From Methyloradius palustris (GTDB lineage Bacteria > Pseudomonadota > Gammaproteobacteria > Burkholderiales > Methylophilaceae), in NCBI RefSeq assembly GCF_019703875.1, contig NZ_AP024110.1:2736414-2800413 (forward strand): 64,000 nucleotides of DNA, in the 5' to 3' direction. Of the stretch, positions 9,620 to 18,355 are shown one piece after another (position 1 is the first letter of the stretch; the number at the start of each line of letters is the position of its first letter). Both the position numbers and the translations under genes were made by a program. The notes under the pieces were generated by a model. That model did not search any database and was not told the DNA's origin. It saw only the letters and a list, made by a program, of their open reading frames with translations.

Positions 9620-10375
9620 ATGCACGATTTAATTCACTCGCTCGCCAAAGAGACGATTTGCCCCAAAATAGAAGAATCTGGCTTCTGTTTTGCAAATGCT
9701 GAACAGGTGCGTAGCTGGTTATTGACAGGTGAGTTGCACGCATTGGATGACTGGCAAACCTTTGCCGATAGCTGGAATGAGATGCCGATTGATGAATACA
9801 TGGCAGATGGTGGACGTTACCGGCGCAGGCGCCATGCCACTTTGAGCGCTGCCAGCCCGGCAAGTGAAATCAAGCTGGAGCCACATCAACCGCACTACCA
9901 AAGTCTGGATTACAACACCTTAAATGGCGGCATCCCGCGTAACTTTGCGCCCATCAATGAGTCGATCGTGCGTGGCCAAACCATGCAAAGCTTGCTGTAT
10001 TTCTGCCAGAGTATTTTTGGTGAGATGTTGCCAAGCGCTAAATGGCATATTGAATGCCACCAGTTTCGCATTGAAGCCAGTAGTGAAGCGCATGGCAAGC
10101 CAACCCCAGAAGGGGTGCACAGAGATGGTGTAGATTTTGTGCTGGTAATGATGGTAAAACGTGTGAATATTTCCAGTGGCACCACTACCATGCATGATAA
10201 CCAGCAACGTACGCTAGATAGTTTTACCCTAACACAGCCACTGGATTGTGCGATTGTGAACGACAAACGCTGTATGCATGGCGTAACGCCGGTGGAACAG
10301 ATAGATCCAAGCCAGCCCGCTTATCGGGATGTATTGGTAATTACCTTTAAAAACCTTAATATTCAACCAATGTGA
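9620..10375 (+). CDS. 2OG-Fe(II) dioxygenase family protein (BsmA-like)
   Basis: The 251-residue protein has the facial-triad pattern of 2-oxoglutarate/Fe(II) dioxygenases: H167 and D169 in GVHRDGVDF, H220 in CMHGVTP, and R236 as the candidate 2OG-binding arginine in YRDVLVITF. This arrangement matches the bacterial 2OG-Fe dioxygenase family that includes BsmA and amino-acid hydroxylases such as IDO. A free amino acid is therefore the most plausible substrate, but not proven. It is monocistronic, divergent from the ArsR gene, and separated by 60 bp from the following GGDEF gene on the same strand. Confidence 0.78.
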   Translation: MHDLIHSLAKETICPKIEESGFCFANAEQVRSWLLTGELHALDDWQTFADSWNEMPIDEYMADGGRYRRRRHATLSAASPASEIKLEPHQPHYQSLDYNTLNGGIPRNFAPINESIVRGQTMQSLLYFCQSIFGEMLPSAKWHIECHQFRIEASSEAHGKPTPEGVHRDGVDFVLVMMVKRVNISSGTTTMHDNQQRTLDSFTLTQPLDCAIVNDKRCMHGVTPVEQIDPSQPAYRDVLVITFKNLNIQPM

Positions 10376-10435
10376 GCGATACATAACATTCTGCTAGCAA
10401 ACCCTAAAACGCTGTTAAACAGTTGAGCATTTGCC

Positions 10436-12307
10436 ATGGATAAAAAGAGCCCTACCGAAGTTGCCCGCCAGACCTTATTGCAGCTAACTACGCGCAAAAT
10501 CGCGCCTACGCCTGACAATTATCGCAAGATGTATGATGAAATCAGTGGTGTTACCTCAATTGATCACTCACTTGAGCTGGCAAGAACACTCGATAGCGTG
10601 CTGCAAGAAGCAGGGCAAAAACAGCCTAAATATATCGTCGCCGCACAATCCATCAATAGCCTGATTACCAAACGTGATTGGGCCAAGCTTGAAGACCAAT
10701 TACGAAAACTCATCCCCGTTGGCGATGTGGATGATGCGATCACTTGGCCGATGGTCGTGCGCAATCTGGTGAAACAGCTTGAGGTGAATCATAAGGGGAT
10801 TACCAACACACGTAAAAAAGAGGGCCTTAACCGCGTATTGACCAACTTTGGCCAAGACCCTGATGTGCTCTCACAAAAAATTCACGCGCTGGTTGCCTCT
10901 TGGGGCAGCGGTACTACTGAACAGATGGTAGATACTCCAGCATCTGCATCACCCATCAATACAAACACGCCAGTAACCCCTGCAGCCAGCAACGCAAAAA
11001 TCAATCCTGAAGATTTGATTGATGTAGTCATCAGGGACGACAGTGATGCAATAGAAATCAGTAAATTATGGCGCGAGATGTTAGTAAAAACGCTCGAATT
11101 AGTCATTGTTCCACAGCTAAAGTCTGTTCCCGATGCATTTGCTAAAGCAGAGATATTGCTAGCTGATACTAAGAACGTACAAACCAAACAGCATATTGTG
11201 AAAGTAGGGGAGCATCTTAAAGGCGTTCTATTTAGCCTGGAAATGCATAACGATTCACAAAATCGTATTCGTGAGGCCTTGTTGCAACTCCTGCGACTCA
11301 TGCTCTCTAGCATGGGTGAACTGGTGGTTGAAGACAAATGGCTGCATGGGCAAACGCTGCTAGTGAACGATATCTTGGCCAAACCACTAGACATCGAATC
11401 ACTCTATAACGCTGAAAGTAGCTTGAAAGAGCTGATCTTTAAACAAGGTGAAATCAAGCCTGGCTTGATAGAAGCGCAAGAAACCCTGAAAAAAATGGTG
11501 GCTACTTTTGTTGAGCGCTTGTCCGAAATGACAGAGAACACCAGTGAGTATCAGAGCAAAATCGAAGGTTATCAACAGCAAATCAAATCAAGCGAAAATA
11601 TTGTGGAGTTCAACACACTGCTTGATAACCTGATGGAAGATACGCGCACTATCGGTTTAAGTGCGCAACGCTCCAGAGATATGTTGAACGAAACCCAGCA
11701 AAAAGTGAAAGAAGCTGAGCGCCAAATTTATGAGCTCACTGTCAAGCTGGACCAAATCAGCGAAGTCGCACATGAGGATTACCTGACGGGTACATTGAAC
11801 AGACGCGGTATGGATGAAGCATTGTTACGTGAGTTCAGCCGTGCCGAACGCTATAACATCGCGCTCAGTATCGCCATGATGGATATTGATCACTTCAAGA
11901 AAATCAACGATACCATGGGTCATACCACAGGCGATCAGGCACTTTCTCATCTGGCAGGTGTCATTAAAAAGTCACTGCGCACGACTGACGTAATTGCCCG
12001 TTATGGCGGTGAAGAATTTATTATTATCCTACCCAACACCGAGCAAGAAGAAAGTATCACTATTGTCACTCGCGCCCAACGTGAACTGACCAAGAATTTC
12101 TTCATGCATGAAAATAAACGGGTGCTCATTACATTCAGCGCAGGGGTCGCCGAACGTGCACCTGGTGAAGAACCAAACTCAGTCATCCCAAGGGCAGATG
12201 CGGCGCTCTACCAAGCCAAACAAAGCGGACGTAATCGTGTAGTTGGCGCGCCGCCTATCGCTGAAAAAAGTAGTAGCACAGACGATAATGATGCCGAGAA
12301 TGAATAA
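10436..12307 (+). CDS. Diguanylate cyclase (GGDEF) with long helical sensory region
   Basis: The protein has 623 residues. The C-terminal ~170 residues are a GGDEF domain with the active-site signature GGEEF near residue 524. An RxxD inhibitory site (RTTD) sits five residues before it, so it should make c-di-GMP and be product-inhibited. The N-terminal ~430 residues are cytoplasmic and helical, beginning with a conserved-looking TLLQLTTRKIAPTPDNYRKMYDE segment and ending in coiled coil; no transmembrane helix is seen. The input signal is unknown. The following Kef-type gene starts 26 bp downstream on the same strand. A link to the adhesin/secretion locus 6 kb away is conceivable but unproven. 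Confidence 0.85.
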   Translation: MDKKSPTEVARQTLLQLTTRKIAPTPDNYRKMYDEISGVTSIDHSLELARTLDSVLQEAGQKQPKYIVAAQSINSLITKRDWAKLEDQLRKLIPVGDVDDAITWPMVVRNLVKQLEVNHKGITNTRKKEGLNRVLTNFGQDPDVLSQKIHALVASWGSGTTEQMVDTPASASPINTNTPVTPAASNAKINPEDLIDVVIRDDSDAIEISKLWREMLVKTLELVIVPQLKSVPDAFAKAEILLADTKNVQTKQHIVKVGEHLKGVLFSLEMHNDSQNRIREALLQLLRLMLSSMGELVVEDKWLHGQTLLVNDILAKPLDIESLYNAESSLKELIFKQGEIKPGLIEAQETLKKMVATFVERLSEMTENTSEYQSKIEGYQQQIKSSENIVEFNTLLDNLMEDTRTIGLSAQRSRDMLNETQQKVKEAERQIYELTVKLDQISEVAHEDYLTGTLNRRGMDEALLREFSRAERYNIALSIAMMDIDHFKKINDTMGHTTGDQALSHLAGVIKKSLRTTDVIARYGGEEFIIILPNTEQEESITIVTRAQRELTKNFFMHENKRVLITFSAGVAERAPGEEPNSVIPRADAALYQAKQSGRNRVVGAPPIAEKSSSTDDNDAENE

Positions 12308-12333
12308 CAAAAAATGGATACCCACAACTTAGC

Positions 12334-14040
12334 ATGCATAATGAATTTGCCTTAATCACCACAATCGCTGCCAGCCTTGGTTTAGCTTTAATCCTTGGCT
12401 ATGTAGCTGCAAAACTACGCATGCCACCGCTGGTTGGCTATCTGATTGCAGGCATTATCTTAGGTCCTAGTACCCCTGGCTTTGTGGCGGATATCGGGCT
12501 CGCATCACAGCTTTCCGAGATTGGCGTCATGCTACTGATGTTTGGTGTGGGCCTGCATTTTTCCCTGAATGACCTATTGGCGGTCAAACGCATCGCCATC
12601 CCAGGCGCTTTGGTACAAATCATCGTCGCCACTGCGATGGGGATGTTCACCGCGCTTTATTGGGGCTGGAATATTGGTGGGGCACTGGTATTTGGACTTT
12701 CGCTCTCTGTCGCTAGTACTGTGGTATTGCTCAAAGCGCTTGAATCACGCGGCGTGCTGGAATCAATCAACGGGCAGATTGCAATCGGCTGGCTGATTGT
12801 TGAAGACCTGATCATGGTGCTAGTGCTGGTATTACTGCCAGCACTAGCAGGTTTATTGGGCGGCAATTTAGCGCCTTCAGAGCATGCAGCAACGACTAGC
12901 ATCTGGATAACATTGGGCATCACCCTAGCCAAAGTCAGCACATTTATCATCTTGATGCTGGTAGTCGGACGCAAAGCCTTCCCTAAATTATTATGGCTGG
13001 TAGCACGTACAGGCTCACGCGAATTATTTACTTTGTGTGTACTGGCTGCCGCTGTAGGCGTGGCTTATGGCTCGTCTAAACTGTTTGATGTGTCATTCGC
13101 CCTGGGCGCATTTTTCGCAGGCATGATGATGCGCGAGTCTGAGTTCAGCCATCGCGCCGCTGAAGAGTCGCTGCCATTGCGTGACGCTTTTTCTGTGCTG
13201 TTTTTCGTGTCTGTCGGCATGTTGTTTGACCCAAAGATATTGGTAGATGAACCACTCAGGGTACTCATGGTGGCAGCTATCATCATGATAGGTAAAACGC
13301 TGGCGGCGATTGGGCTGGTGATTGCTTTCCGTTACCCTTTGAACACCGCCTTAACAGTAGGCGCCAGCTTGGCGCAGATTGGCGAATTCTCTTTCATTCT
13401 GGCTGGCATGGGCTTGTCTCTTGGGCTGTTACCCGCCGAGGGGCAAAGCCTGATATTAGCTGGTGCACTCATCTCGATCGGGTTCAACTCGCTGATTTTC
13501 AAATCTATCGCGCCAGTGCAGGCATTCTTACGTAAGCGCTCACCAGTAGCGCGCAAACTGGAGTTGCGGGATGACCCATTGGCACAATTGCCTATGTCCG
13601 TTGATCAAAAACATCTCACTGGACAAGTGGTCATCGTCGGCTATGGCCGCGTTGGCAGGCGCATCGGTGATGAGTTAGCCGCCAAAAACATTTCATACGT
13701 AGTGGCTGAATCAAACCGTCAAATCGTAGAAAAAATACGTCAAGAAGGCATCAATGCCGTGTCTGGCGATGCAGCAGATCCAGCCGTATTGATACAAGCT
13801 CATATTACGCGTGCGAGTCTGTTGGTCGTGGCGACCAACAACACGGTAGATGTGAGAAAAATGGTAGAAACTGCGCGTCTGCTCAATCCTGAAATTGAAG
13901 TAGTGTTACGCGCCTATAGCGAAGCTGAATCCGCATTGCTAGAGAAAGACATGCTGGGCAAAGTATTTGTCGGCAAGCGTGAACTGGCATTAGGCATGAC
14001 TAAACACATATTGGATCGAATGGGCGTTGCTCAAACTTAG
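12334..14040 (+). CDS. Kef/YbaL-type cation:proton antiporter
   Basis: The 568-residue protein has an N-terminal CPA2 antiporter domain of about twelve helices (residues ~5-390) and a C-terminal RCK/TrkA-N nucleotide-binding domain. The latter contains the Rossmann motif GYGRVGRRIG and the second-strand acidic motif VVAESN (about 430-545). Length and domain order match YbaL/KefB-like glutathione- or nucleotide-gated K+ efflux systems. No KefF/KefG ancillary oxidoreductase is adjacent. It follows the GGDEF gene closely (26 bp) and may be co-transcribed with it. Confidence 0.82.
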   Translation: MHNEFALITTIAASLGLALILGYVAAKLRMPPLVGYLIAGIILGPSTPGFVADIGLASQLSEIGVMLLMFGVGLHFSLNDLLAVKRIAIPGALVQIIVATAMGMFTALYWGWNIGGALVFGLSLSVASTVVLLKALESRGVLESINGQIAIGWLIVEDLIMVLVLVLLPALAGLLGGNLAPSEHAATTSIWITLGITLAKVSTFIILMLVVGRKAFPKLLWLVARTGSRELFTLCVLAAAVGVAYGSSKLFDVSFALGAFFAGMMMRESEFSHRAAEESLPLRDAFSVLFFVSVGMLFDPKILVDEPLRVLMVAAIIMIGKTLAAIGLVIAFRYPLNTALTVGASLAQIGEFSFILAGMGLSLGLLPAEGQSLILAGALISIGFNSLIFKSIAPVQAFLRKRSPVARKLELRDDPLAQLPMSVDQKHLTGQVVIVGYGRVGRRIGDELAAKNISYVVAESNRQIVEKIRQEGINAVSGDAADPAVLIQAHITRASLLVVATNNTVDVRKMVETARLLNPEIEVVLRAYSEAESALLEKDMLGKVFVGKRELALGMTKHILDRMGVAQT

Positions 14041-14133
14041 TTGGTGCTGATTCAAGCCACTATTACATATAGCCTCTAGCACTTTCGGCTAAGTTTCTCA
14101 TCATTGAAGTATTAAGAAATACACGAATTTACT

Positions 14134-15363
14134 ATGTCTCTTAAGTCTGCCGTACCGCTTTTAAAAAATGTCAATTTCGTCAACTTGCTGCTATTCCGTC
14201 TGCTGATTGTATTTTCGTACCAAACGGTTGCCGTCGTCGTCGGTTGGCATATCTACCAGATTACGCATAACCCATTTTCACTGGGTCTGATTGGCCTAGC
14301 CGAGGTGATTCCGTATATCTGCACTGCGTTATTTGCTGGTTACGCCATCGACCACCATTCGAGACGCATGTTTGGAGTGTTTGCCAGCCTGGTTTTAATG
14401 CTGAATGCCTTGGTATTGGCAGCCGTTGCCCATGGTTACATTGGGAGTGATTCATCCATCTGGATTTATTGCTCCATTGCTTGTGTAGGCTTGGCGCGCG
14501 CATTCATTGGGCCGACCTACAGCTCGCTTTTTGCACTGGTTGTAAAACGTGAGGAGTTTGGCAGAGCCGCCAGCATTGGTAGCTCGGTATTACAAACAGG
14601 CTTGGTACTAGGGCCAGCTTTAGGCGGGCTGCTAGTCGCTTACACCAGCATCAGTGTGGCTTATCTGGTGGCAGCGGCATTCGGTGTTTCTGCTGGGCTA
14701 GCATTGCTATTTTTAAGGGTGGCTGAGCCGCCGCCTGCAGAAAGCTCGCCTGTATTTGCCAGCATTGCACAAGGCTTACGCTTTGTAGCAGGGAATCAGG
14801 TTGTATTAGGCGCACAGGCCTTGGATATGTTCGCCGTATTATTTGGCGGTGCAGTCGCCATGCTGCCTGCGTTTATCCACGATATATACCATTATGGCGT
14901 TGAAGGCTTAGGCATATTGCGTGCTGCCCCCGCGCTAGGGGCTATCTGTATGGGATTATTGCTTACGCGCTACCCCATCAACAAAAATGCAGGGCGCATT
15001 TTACTGATCGCAGTAGCAGGCTTTGGGGTATGCATCATACTGTTTGCCTTGACTACGCATTTTTGGATAGCGGCACTCATACTGATGTTCTCTGGGGCTT
15101 GTGATGGCGTATCTGTCGTCATCCGTACCACCATCATGCAACTGATGACACCTGACAATATGCGTGGCCGCGTTTCTGCCATTAACGGCATTTTCATCGG
15201 CTCTTCAAACGAGCTAGGCGCTTTTGAATCCGGCCTGTCTGCCAAGTTGCTTGGCTTGATTCCATCAGTCATTTTTGGTGGCTTGATGACATTAACTGTC
15301 GTTGGTATTACCGCCAAATTAGCGCCCAAACTACGCAAAGTACACTTAAGCGATTTGCATTAA
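14134..15363 (+). CDS. MFS exporter, EntS/MFS_3-like
   Basis: This 409-residue major facilitator protein has about twelve hydrophobic helices and the family-typical cytoplasmic segment MTPDNMRGRVSAINGIFIGSSNELGAFESG near the C-terminus, seen in the enterobactin-exporter-like MFS_3 group. The substrate is unknown, and no siderophore biosynthesis genes are nearby. It is the last plus-strand gene of this block and converges on the transglutaminase-like gene with only 13 bp between stops; no obvious intrinsic terminator lies between them. Confidence 0.75.
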   Translation: MSLKSAVPLLKNVNFVNLLLFRLLIVFSYQTVAVVVGWHIYQITHNPFSLGLIGLAEVIPYICTALFAGYAIDHHSRRMFGVFASLVLMLNALVLAAVAHGYIGSDSSIWIYCSIACVGLARAFIGPTYSSLFALVVKREEFGRAASIGSSVLQTGLVLGPALGGLLVAYTSISVAYLVAAAFGVSAGLALLFLRVAEPPPAESSPVFASIAQGLRFVAGNQVVLGAQALDMFAVLFGGAVAMLPAFIHDIYHYGVEGLGILRAAPALGAICMGLLLTRYPINKNAGRILLIAVAGFGVCIILFALTTHFWIAALILMFSGACDGVSVVIRTTIMQLMTPDNMRGRVSAINGIFIGSSNELGAFESGLSAKLLGLIPSVIFGGLMTLTVVGITAKLAPKLRKVHLSDLH

Positions 15364-15376
15364 GCGCACTGCGTAA

Positions 15377-16240
15377 TTAAGCCTGAGTAGAGACCGCCAG
15401 ATTATTGCGCACAGGCATTTCATAGCCATTCGCCGGATCATTCACTGCATCAATAAAGACAGTAGGTGCCCATGAATTCACTTGGCCAAAAATAGTAGCG
15501 AATGCCACATCGGCAGCATCACGCCCCGTACCAAGGCGTATTAAACCCTGTGGTGGCGAGATGCCACTTGGGTCAATGATGTACCAACGACCGCTCAAAT
15601 ACACCTCAACATAAGCATGAAAATCACATGCTCCTAGCTCAGGTGCTGCACCGTAATCAATTCCTGTAGCGAAACGCGCTGGTATATTCACCGCACGACA
15701 CAAGGCGATCATCAAGTGCGCAAAATCTCGGCAAACACCTGCCTGCTCTATCAAGGTATCGACCGCAGATGTTGTACCCTTACTCGCGCCTGATTCAAAA
15801 ACCGTGCGTTGACGTATCCACTCCGCAATCGCTTGCACACGTGAGAACCCTGGTGCCCATTGACCAAACTCCCTGGCGGCAAACTTGTGCAAACGATCAG
15901 ACTGGCAGTAACGGCTTGGGTACACATAATGCAAAATCGCCTGCGGAATTTCCGCAATCGGCGACTCACGCAAAGTGGAAGGCTCGGCAATGTAGGCATC
16001 AATATCCACGGTAGCGTTGTAACGCACGGTTATTGGCCCAGCATTCGCTTTAAAACGTGCGAAACGGGTGCCGTAAAAGGGCTCTTCATACATATCTACA
16101 GGAACCGATTGGCTGATGCTAAAGTCTTCAGTCACTACCGTTTGGTGCGGCGTGTTTGCCGCATGAATGTTCAATATAAAGTCGGCTGGCTGGCCAATCA
16201 CTTCATATTGCAGGGTGATGCCGAAATTCATTCTAATCAT
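15377..16240 (-). CDS. Transglutaminase-like cysteine protease-fold protein
   Basis: The 287-residue protein carries the transglutaminase-core catalytic triad: C170 in AGVCRDFAHL, H208 in DFHAYVEV and D223 in IIDPSG. The N-terminal ~140 residues match the beta-rich bacterial transglutaminase N-terminal region. No signal peptide or transmembrane segment is seen, so it is probably cytoplasmic. The family includes proteases and peptide ligases of mostly unknown substrate. It is not the LapG-type periplasmic protease, which is exported and belongs to a different subgroup. Start codon choice is uncertain (ATG at 16240 or 16231). Confidence 0.78.
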   Translation of the reverse strand: MIRMNFGITLQYEVIGQPADFILNIHAANTPHQTVVTEDFSISQSVPVDMYEEPFYGTRFARFKANAGPITVRYNATVDIDAYIAEPSTLRESPIAEIPQAILHYVYPSRYCQSDRLHKFAAREFGQWAPGFSRVQAIAEWIRQRTVFESGASKGTTSAVDTLIEQAGVCRDFAHLMIALCRAVNIPARFATGIDYGAAPELGACDFHAYVEVYLSGRWYIIDPSGISPPQGLIRLGTGRDAADVAFATIFGQVNSWAPTVFIDAVNDPANGYEMPVRNNLAVSTQA

Positions 16241-16297
16241 GTGTGATCTACTTTGACAATTGCGTACTTATGGCTAGAGAAAAGCCAGACTGAAACA

Positions 16298-16330
16298 AAT
16301 TAACCCCGAACAATTGGTTCGGGGTTAATT
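16298..16330 (-). terminator. Strong intrinsic terminator after the microprotein gene
   Basis: A perfect 14 bp stem (AATTAACCCCGAAC at 16298-16311 against 16317-16330) encloses a 5-base loop. Read on the minus strand it is followed by a T-containing tract (TTTGTTTC). It lies 53 bp past the stop of the 24-codon gene and could also end read-through from the secretion operon. Confidence 0.75.
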
Positions 16331-16382
16331 AGATGGATTTAGCTAAATCTATGCTACATCTATAAAAAACCAATTACGCCAA

Positions 16383-16457
16383 TTACTTGGCAATGACAGC
16401 TTTAAACACTTTTTTCAAGACAAAAGCATATACCGCAGTTTTAATGAGGAATTTCAT
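16383..16457 (-). CDS. Cationic hydrophobic microprotein, 24 residues
   Basis: This ATG-to-TAA frame of 24 codons has an ideal Shine-Dalgarno (AAGGAG, seven bases before the ATG) and is followed by a perfect terminator hairpin. The peptide begins MKFLIKTAVYAFVL and ends in KAVIAK. It contains six lysines, no acidic residue and long aliphatic/aromatic runs, so it could form an amphipathic, membrane-seeking helix. It occupies the otherwise empty 372 bp (16241-16612) between the transglutaminase-like gene and the secretion ABC gene. I do not recognise the family. A membrane microprotein, a type I toxin-like peptide or a small accessory of the upstream secretion operon are all possible. Confidence 0.55.
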   Translation of the reverse strand: MKFLIKTAVYAFVLKKVFKAVIAK

Positions 16458-16612
16458 TTGAGGTCTCCTTGGTGAATGTGTTGCTATTTTATGGCCTGAG
16501 ATAAAGGAGAATTATCAGGCACAGGCTGATGTTGCTGTAGGAATCAGTATGACAGGGTTTGCTAGGCTAATTGGGGCCAAACTCTAAGGAAGGCAAATAA
16601 ACTGAAAGTAAA

Positions 16613-18355
16613 CTAGCTGACACGTAGCAGTTTATCTTTAGGCCCATCGGCGACCACTTTGCCGCCATCCAGCGCCACTACACGTTGCACCATGGTGAGC
16701 ATAGCGGTGCTATGGCTCACGATAATCAGGCTGGCACTGCCTACAATTTCTGGCAAACGCTCCGCTAACAAGCGCTCACCATCTGCATCTAGCCCCAAGC
16801 TAGGTTCATCCAGCAAAAGCAATCGATGTGACTGAGCAAATGTACGTGCCAAAGCGATTTTCTGGCGTTGTCCGCCAGAGAGATTGTTACCACGATCAGC
16901 AATCGCCATGCTCAGCGTCAAACGACCATTGCTAAGTTCGTCTTCCAAACCCGAAGCCCACAGCGCCTTTTGGAAAGCCTCACTACCTGCCGCTGCGCCA
17001 GAAAGTAGGAGATTGCCTTCCAACGTACCTGCAAACAACACAGGTTCTTGTGGCTTATAAGCCAACCACAGTGCGCGCTCTGCCTGCGGGATCGAATGTA
17101 AGTCATAACCATCAATCAGGATTTCGCCATCATCAGGTACGCACAGGCCAGCAATCGCTTTTAGTAAAGTACTTTTACCTGCCCCTGGACGACCAAGCAG
17201 TGCGACTTTCTCACCGCTGGCTATATTCAGGGCCACGCCTTCCAGTGCATTGGCACGGCCAGGGTAACGTTTGGTCAAACGACGAATCGTGATATCGCCC
17301 TTTGCCTGTGTCTTGGTGATTGCGTAAGAAACATGCGATGCTACCTGATCGCTTGAAGTGTATGCTTCCACTTTTTTACCTGCGCTCAACAATTTATCCA
17401 TACGCTGTGCGGTGCGAGTGAAATCCTCCCACTTGCCTAATACCATATGTAGCGAGGTGACTAGCATCATGGCACGCGAAGCGAGCAAGGAGCAGGCGAT
17501 TAAACCGCCCACAGAAAGCAAGCGTGCCTCAATCAAATAAGTACCAGCCGCCAATATCGCTACGGTAGTAAAGGTAGACATACTGGCCGCGAGTGTATTG
17601 CTATGGCTGGACGACAATCGGCGCATGGCCTCAAGCTCGCTTACAGTATTTGAATGAGCCTGCCAGCCCTTAAACATACTAGCTGCTGCAGGTGCAGTAC
17701 GCACCACCTCTATGCCTTGCATCACTTCACCAATATAGGCCATCCGGTCTGTGGATTTACGCTCAGCTTCTTTAGTTAAACGTAAAGTACGCTTTTGATT
17801 AAGAAAGCCCAATACGGCATAAACTACGGTAAGTAAAACTACAAGTATGGCTAATTGCCAAGCAATCAAGCTAATCGCTAGAAGGTAGAGCAGGTAAAAA
17901 GGAATATCAGCAATCGCCAATAAATAAGTAGATGAAACAAAATTGAGCGCGCCTGTTAAATCACGATACAAGGCTAAAAAAGTAGCGACGCCACCTGTTG
18001 GAATATCACCTTCAGCGAGCAAACGGTGCCAGAGGCCATCATCCGTTTTACGGGACATATCAGCAGCCAGCTTCTCCACAGCCCAGCTACGGGTAATGCG
18101 CATACCAGAATCAAGCGATATGAAAATGAGCATGCCAATAACCAGCGCCCACAAGGTTTCAAACACCCCGTTACTGACTACTTTGTCATAAACCAGCATT
18201 GAAAATAAAGGTAGTAAAAGCTGGCCTGAATTAATCAGAAAACTGGCAACGCCGATTTCAGCCCATTGCTTTTTCAGAAGCTCCCATAACATGGAAAACC
18301 CCTCCAGATACTGAGGAGGGGTTGCTGTTGAATTAGTAGAAACAGCTTCTGGCAT
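16613..18355 (-). CDS. Type I secretion ABC transporter (SiiF/LapB-like)
   Basis: The protein has 580 residues from the ATG at 18355. That start overlaps the stop of the giant RTX gene by one base (TAATG), which decides the start over an upstream TTG. A membrane domain of about six helices (residues ~35-310) is followed by an ABC ATPase with Walker A GRPGAGKST (near 385), signature LSGGQRQK (near 490) and Walker B LLLLDEP. It lacks a peptidase or long C39-like N-terminal domain, having only a short ~25-residue lead. It should power export of the RTX protein through the HlyD- and TolC-like partners encoded upstream. The close coupling to the cargo gene supports a dedicated exporter. Confidence 0.88.
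   Translation of the reverse strand: MPEAVSTNSTATPPQYLEGFSMLWELLKKQWAEIGVASFLINSGQLLLPLFSMLVYDKVVSNGVFETLWALVIGMLIFISLDSGMRITRSWAVEKLAADMSRKTDDGLWHRLLAEGDIPTGGVATFLALYRDLTGALNFVSSTYLLAIADIPFYLLYLLAISLIAWQLAILVVLLTVVYAVLGFLNQKRTLRLTKEAERKSTDRMAYIGEVMQGIEVVRTAPAAASMFKGWQAHSNTVSELEAMRRLSSSHSNTLAASMSTFTTVAILAAGTYLIEARLLSVGGLIACSLLASRAMMLVTSLHMVLGKWEDFTRTAQRMDKLLSAGKKVEAYTSSDQVASHVSYAITKTQAKGDITIRRLTKRYPGRANALEGVALNIASGEKVALLGRPGAGKSTLLKAIAGLCVPDDGEILIDGYDLHSIPQAERALWLAYKPQEPVLFAGTLEGNLLLSGAAAGSEAFQKALWASGLEDELSNGRLTLSMAIADRGNNLSGGQRQKIALARTFAQSHRLLLLDEPSLGLDADGERLLAERLPEIVGSASLIIVSHSTAMLTMVQRVVALDGGKVVADGPKDKLLRVS

Noticed and set aside
10436..12307. GGDEF protein as a LapD-type adhesin controller
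   Set aside because: It has no transmembrane helices, HAMP or EAL domain, and the GGEEF site is intact, so it looks like an active cytoplasmic cyclase rather than a LapD receptor.
15377..16240. Possible LapG-like protease for release of the giant RTX protein
   Set aside because: It has a transglutaminase triad but no signal peptide, and no LapG cleavage motif is evident in the RTX N-terminus. The proton channel is the better candidate controller.
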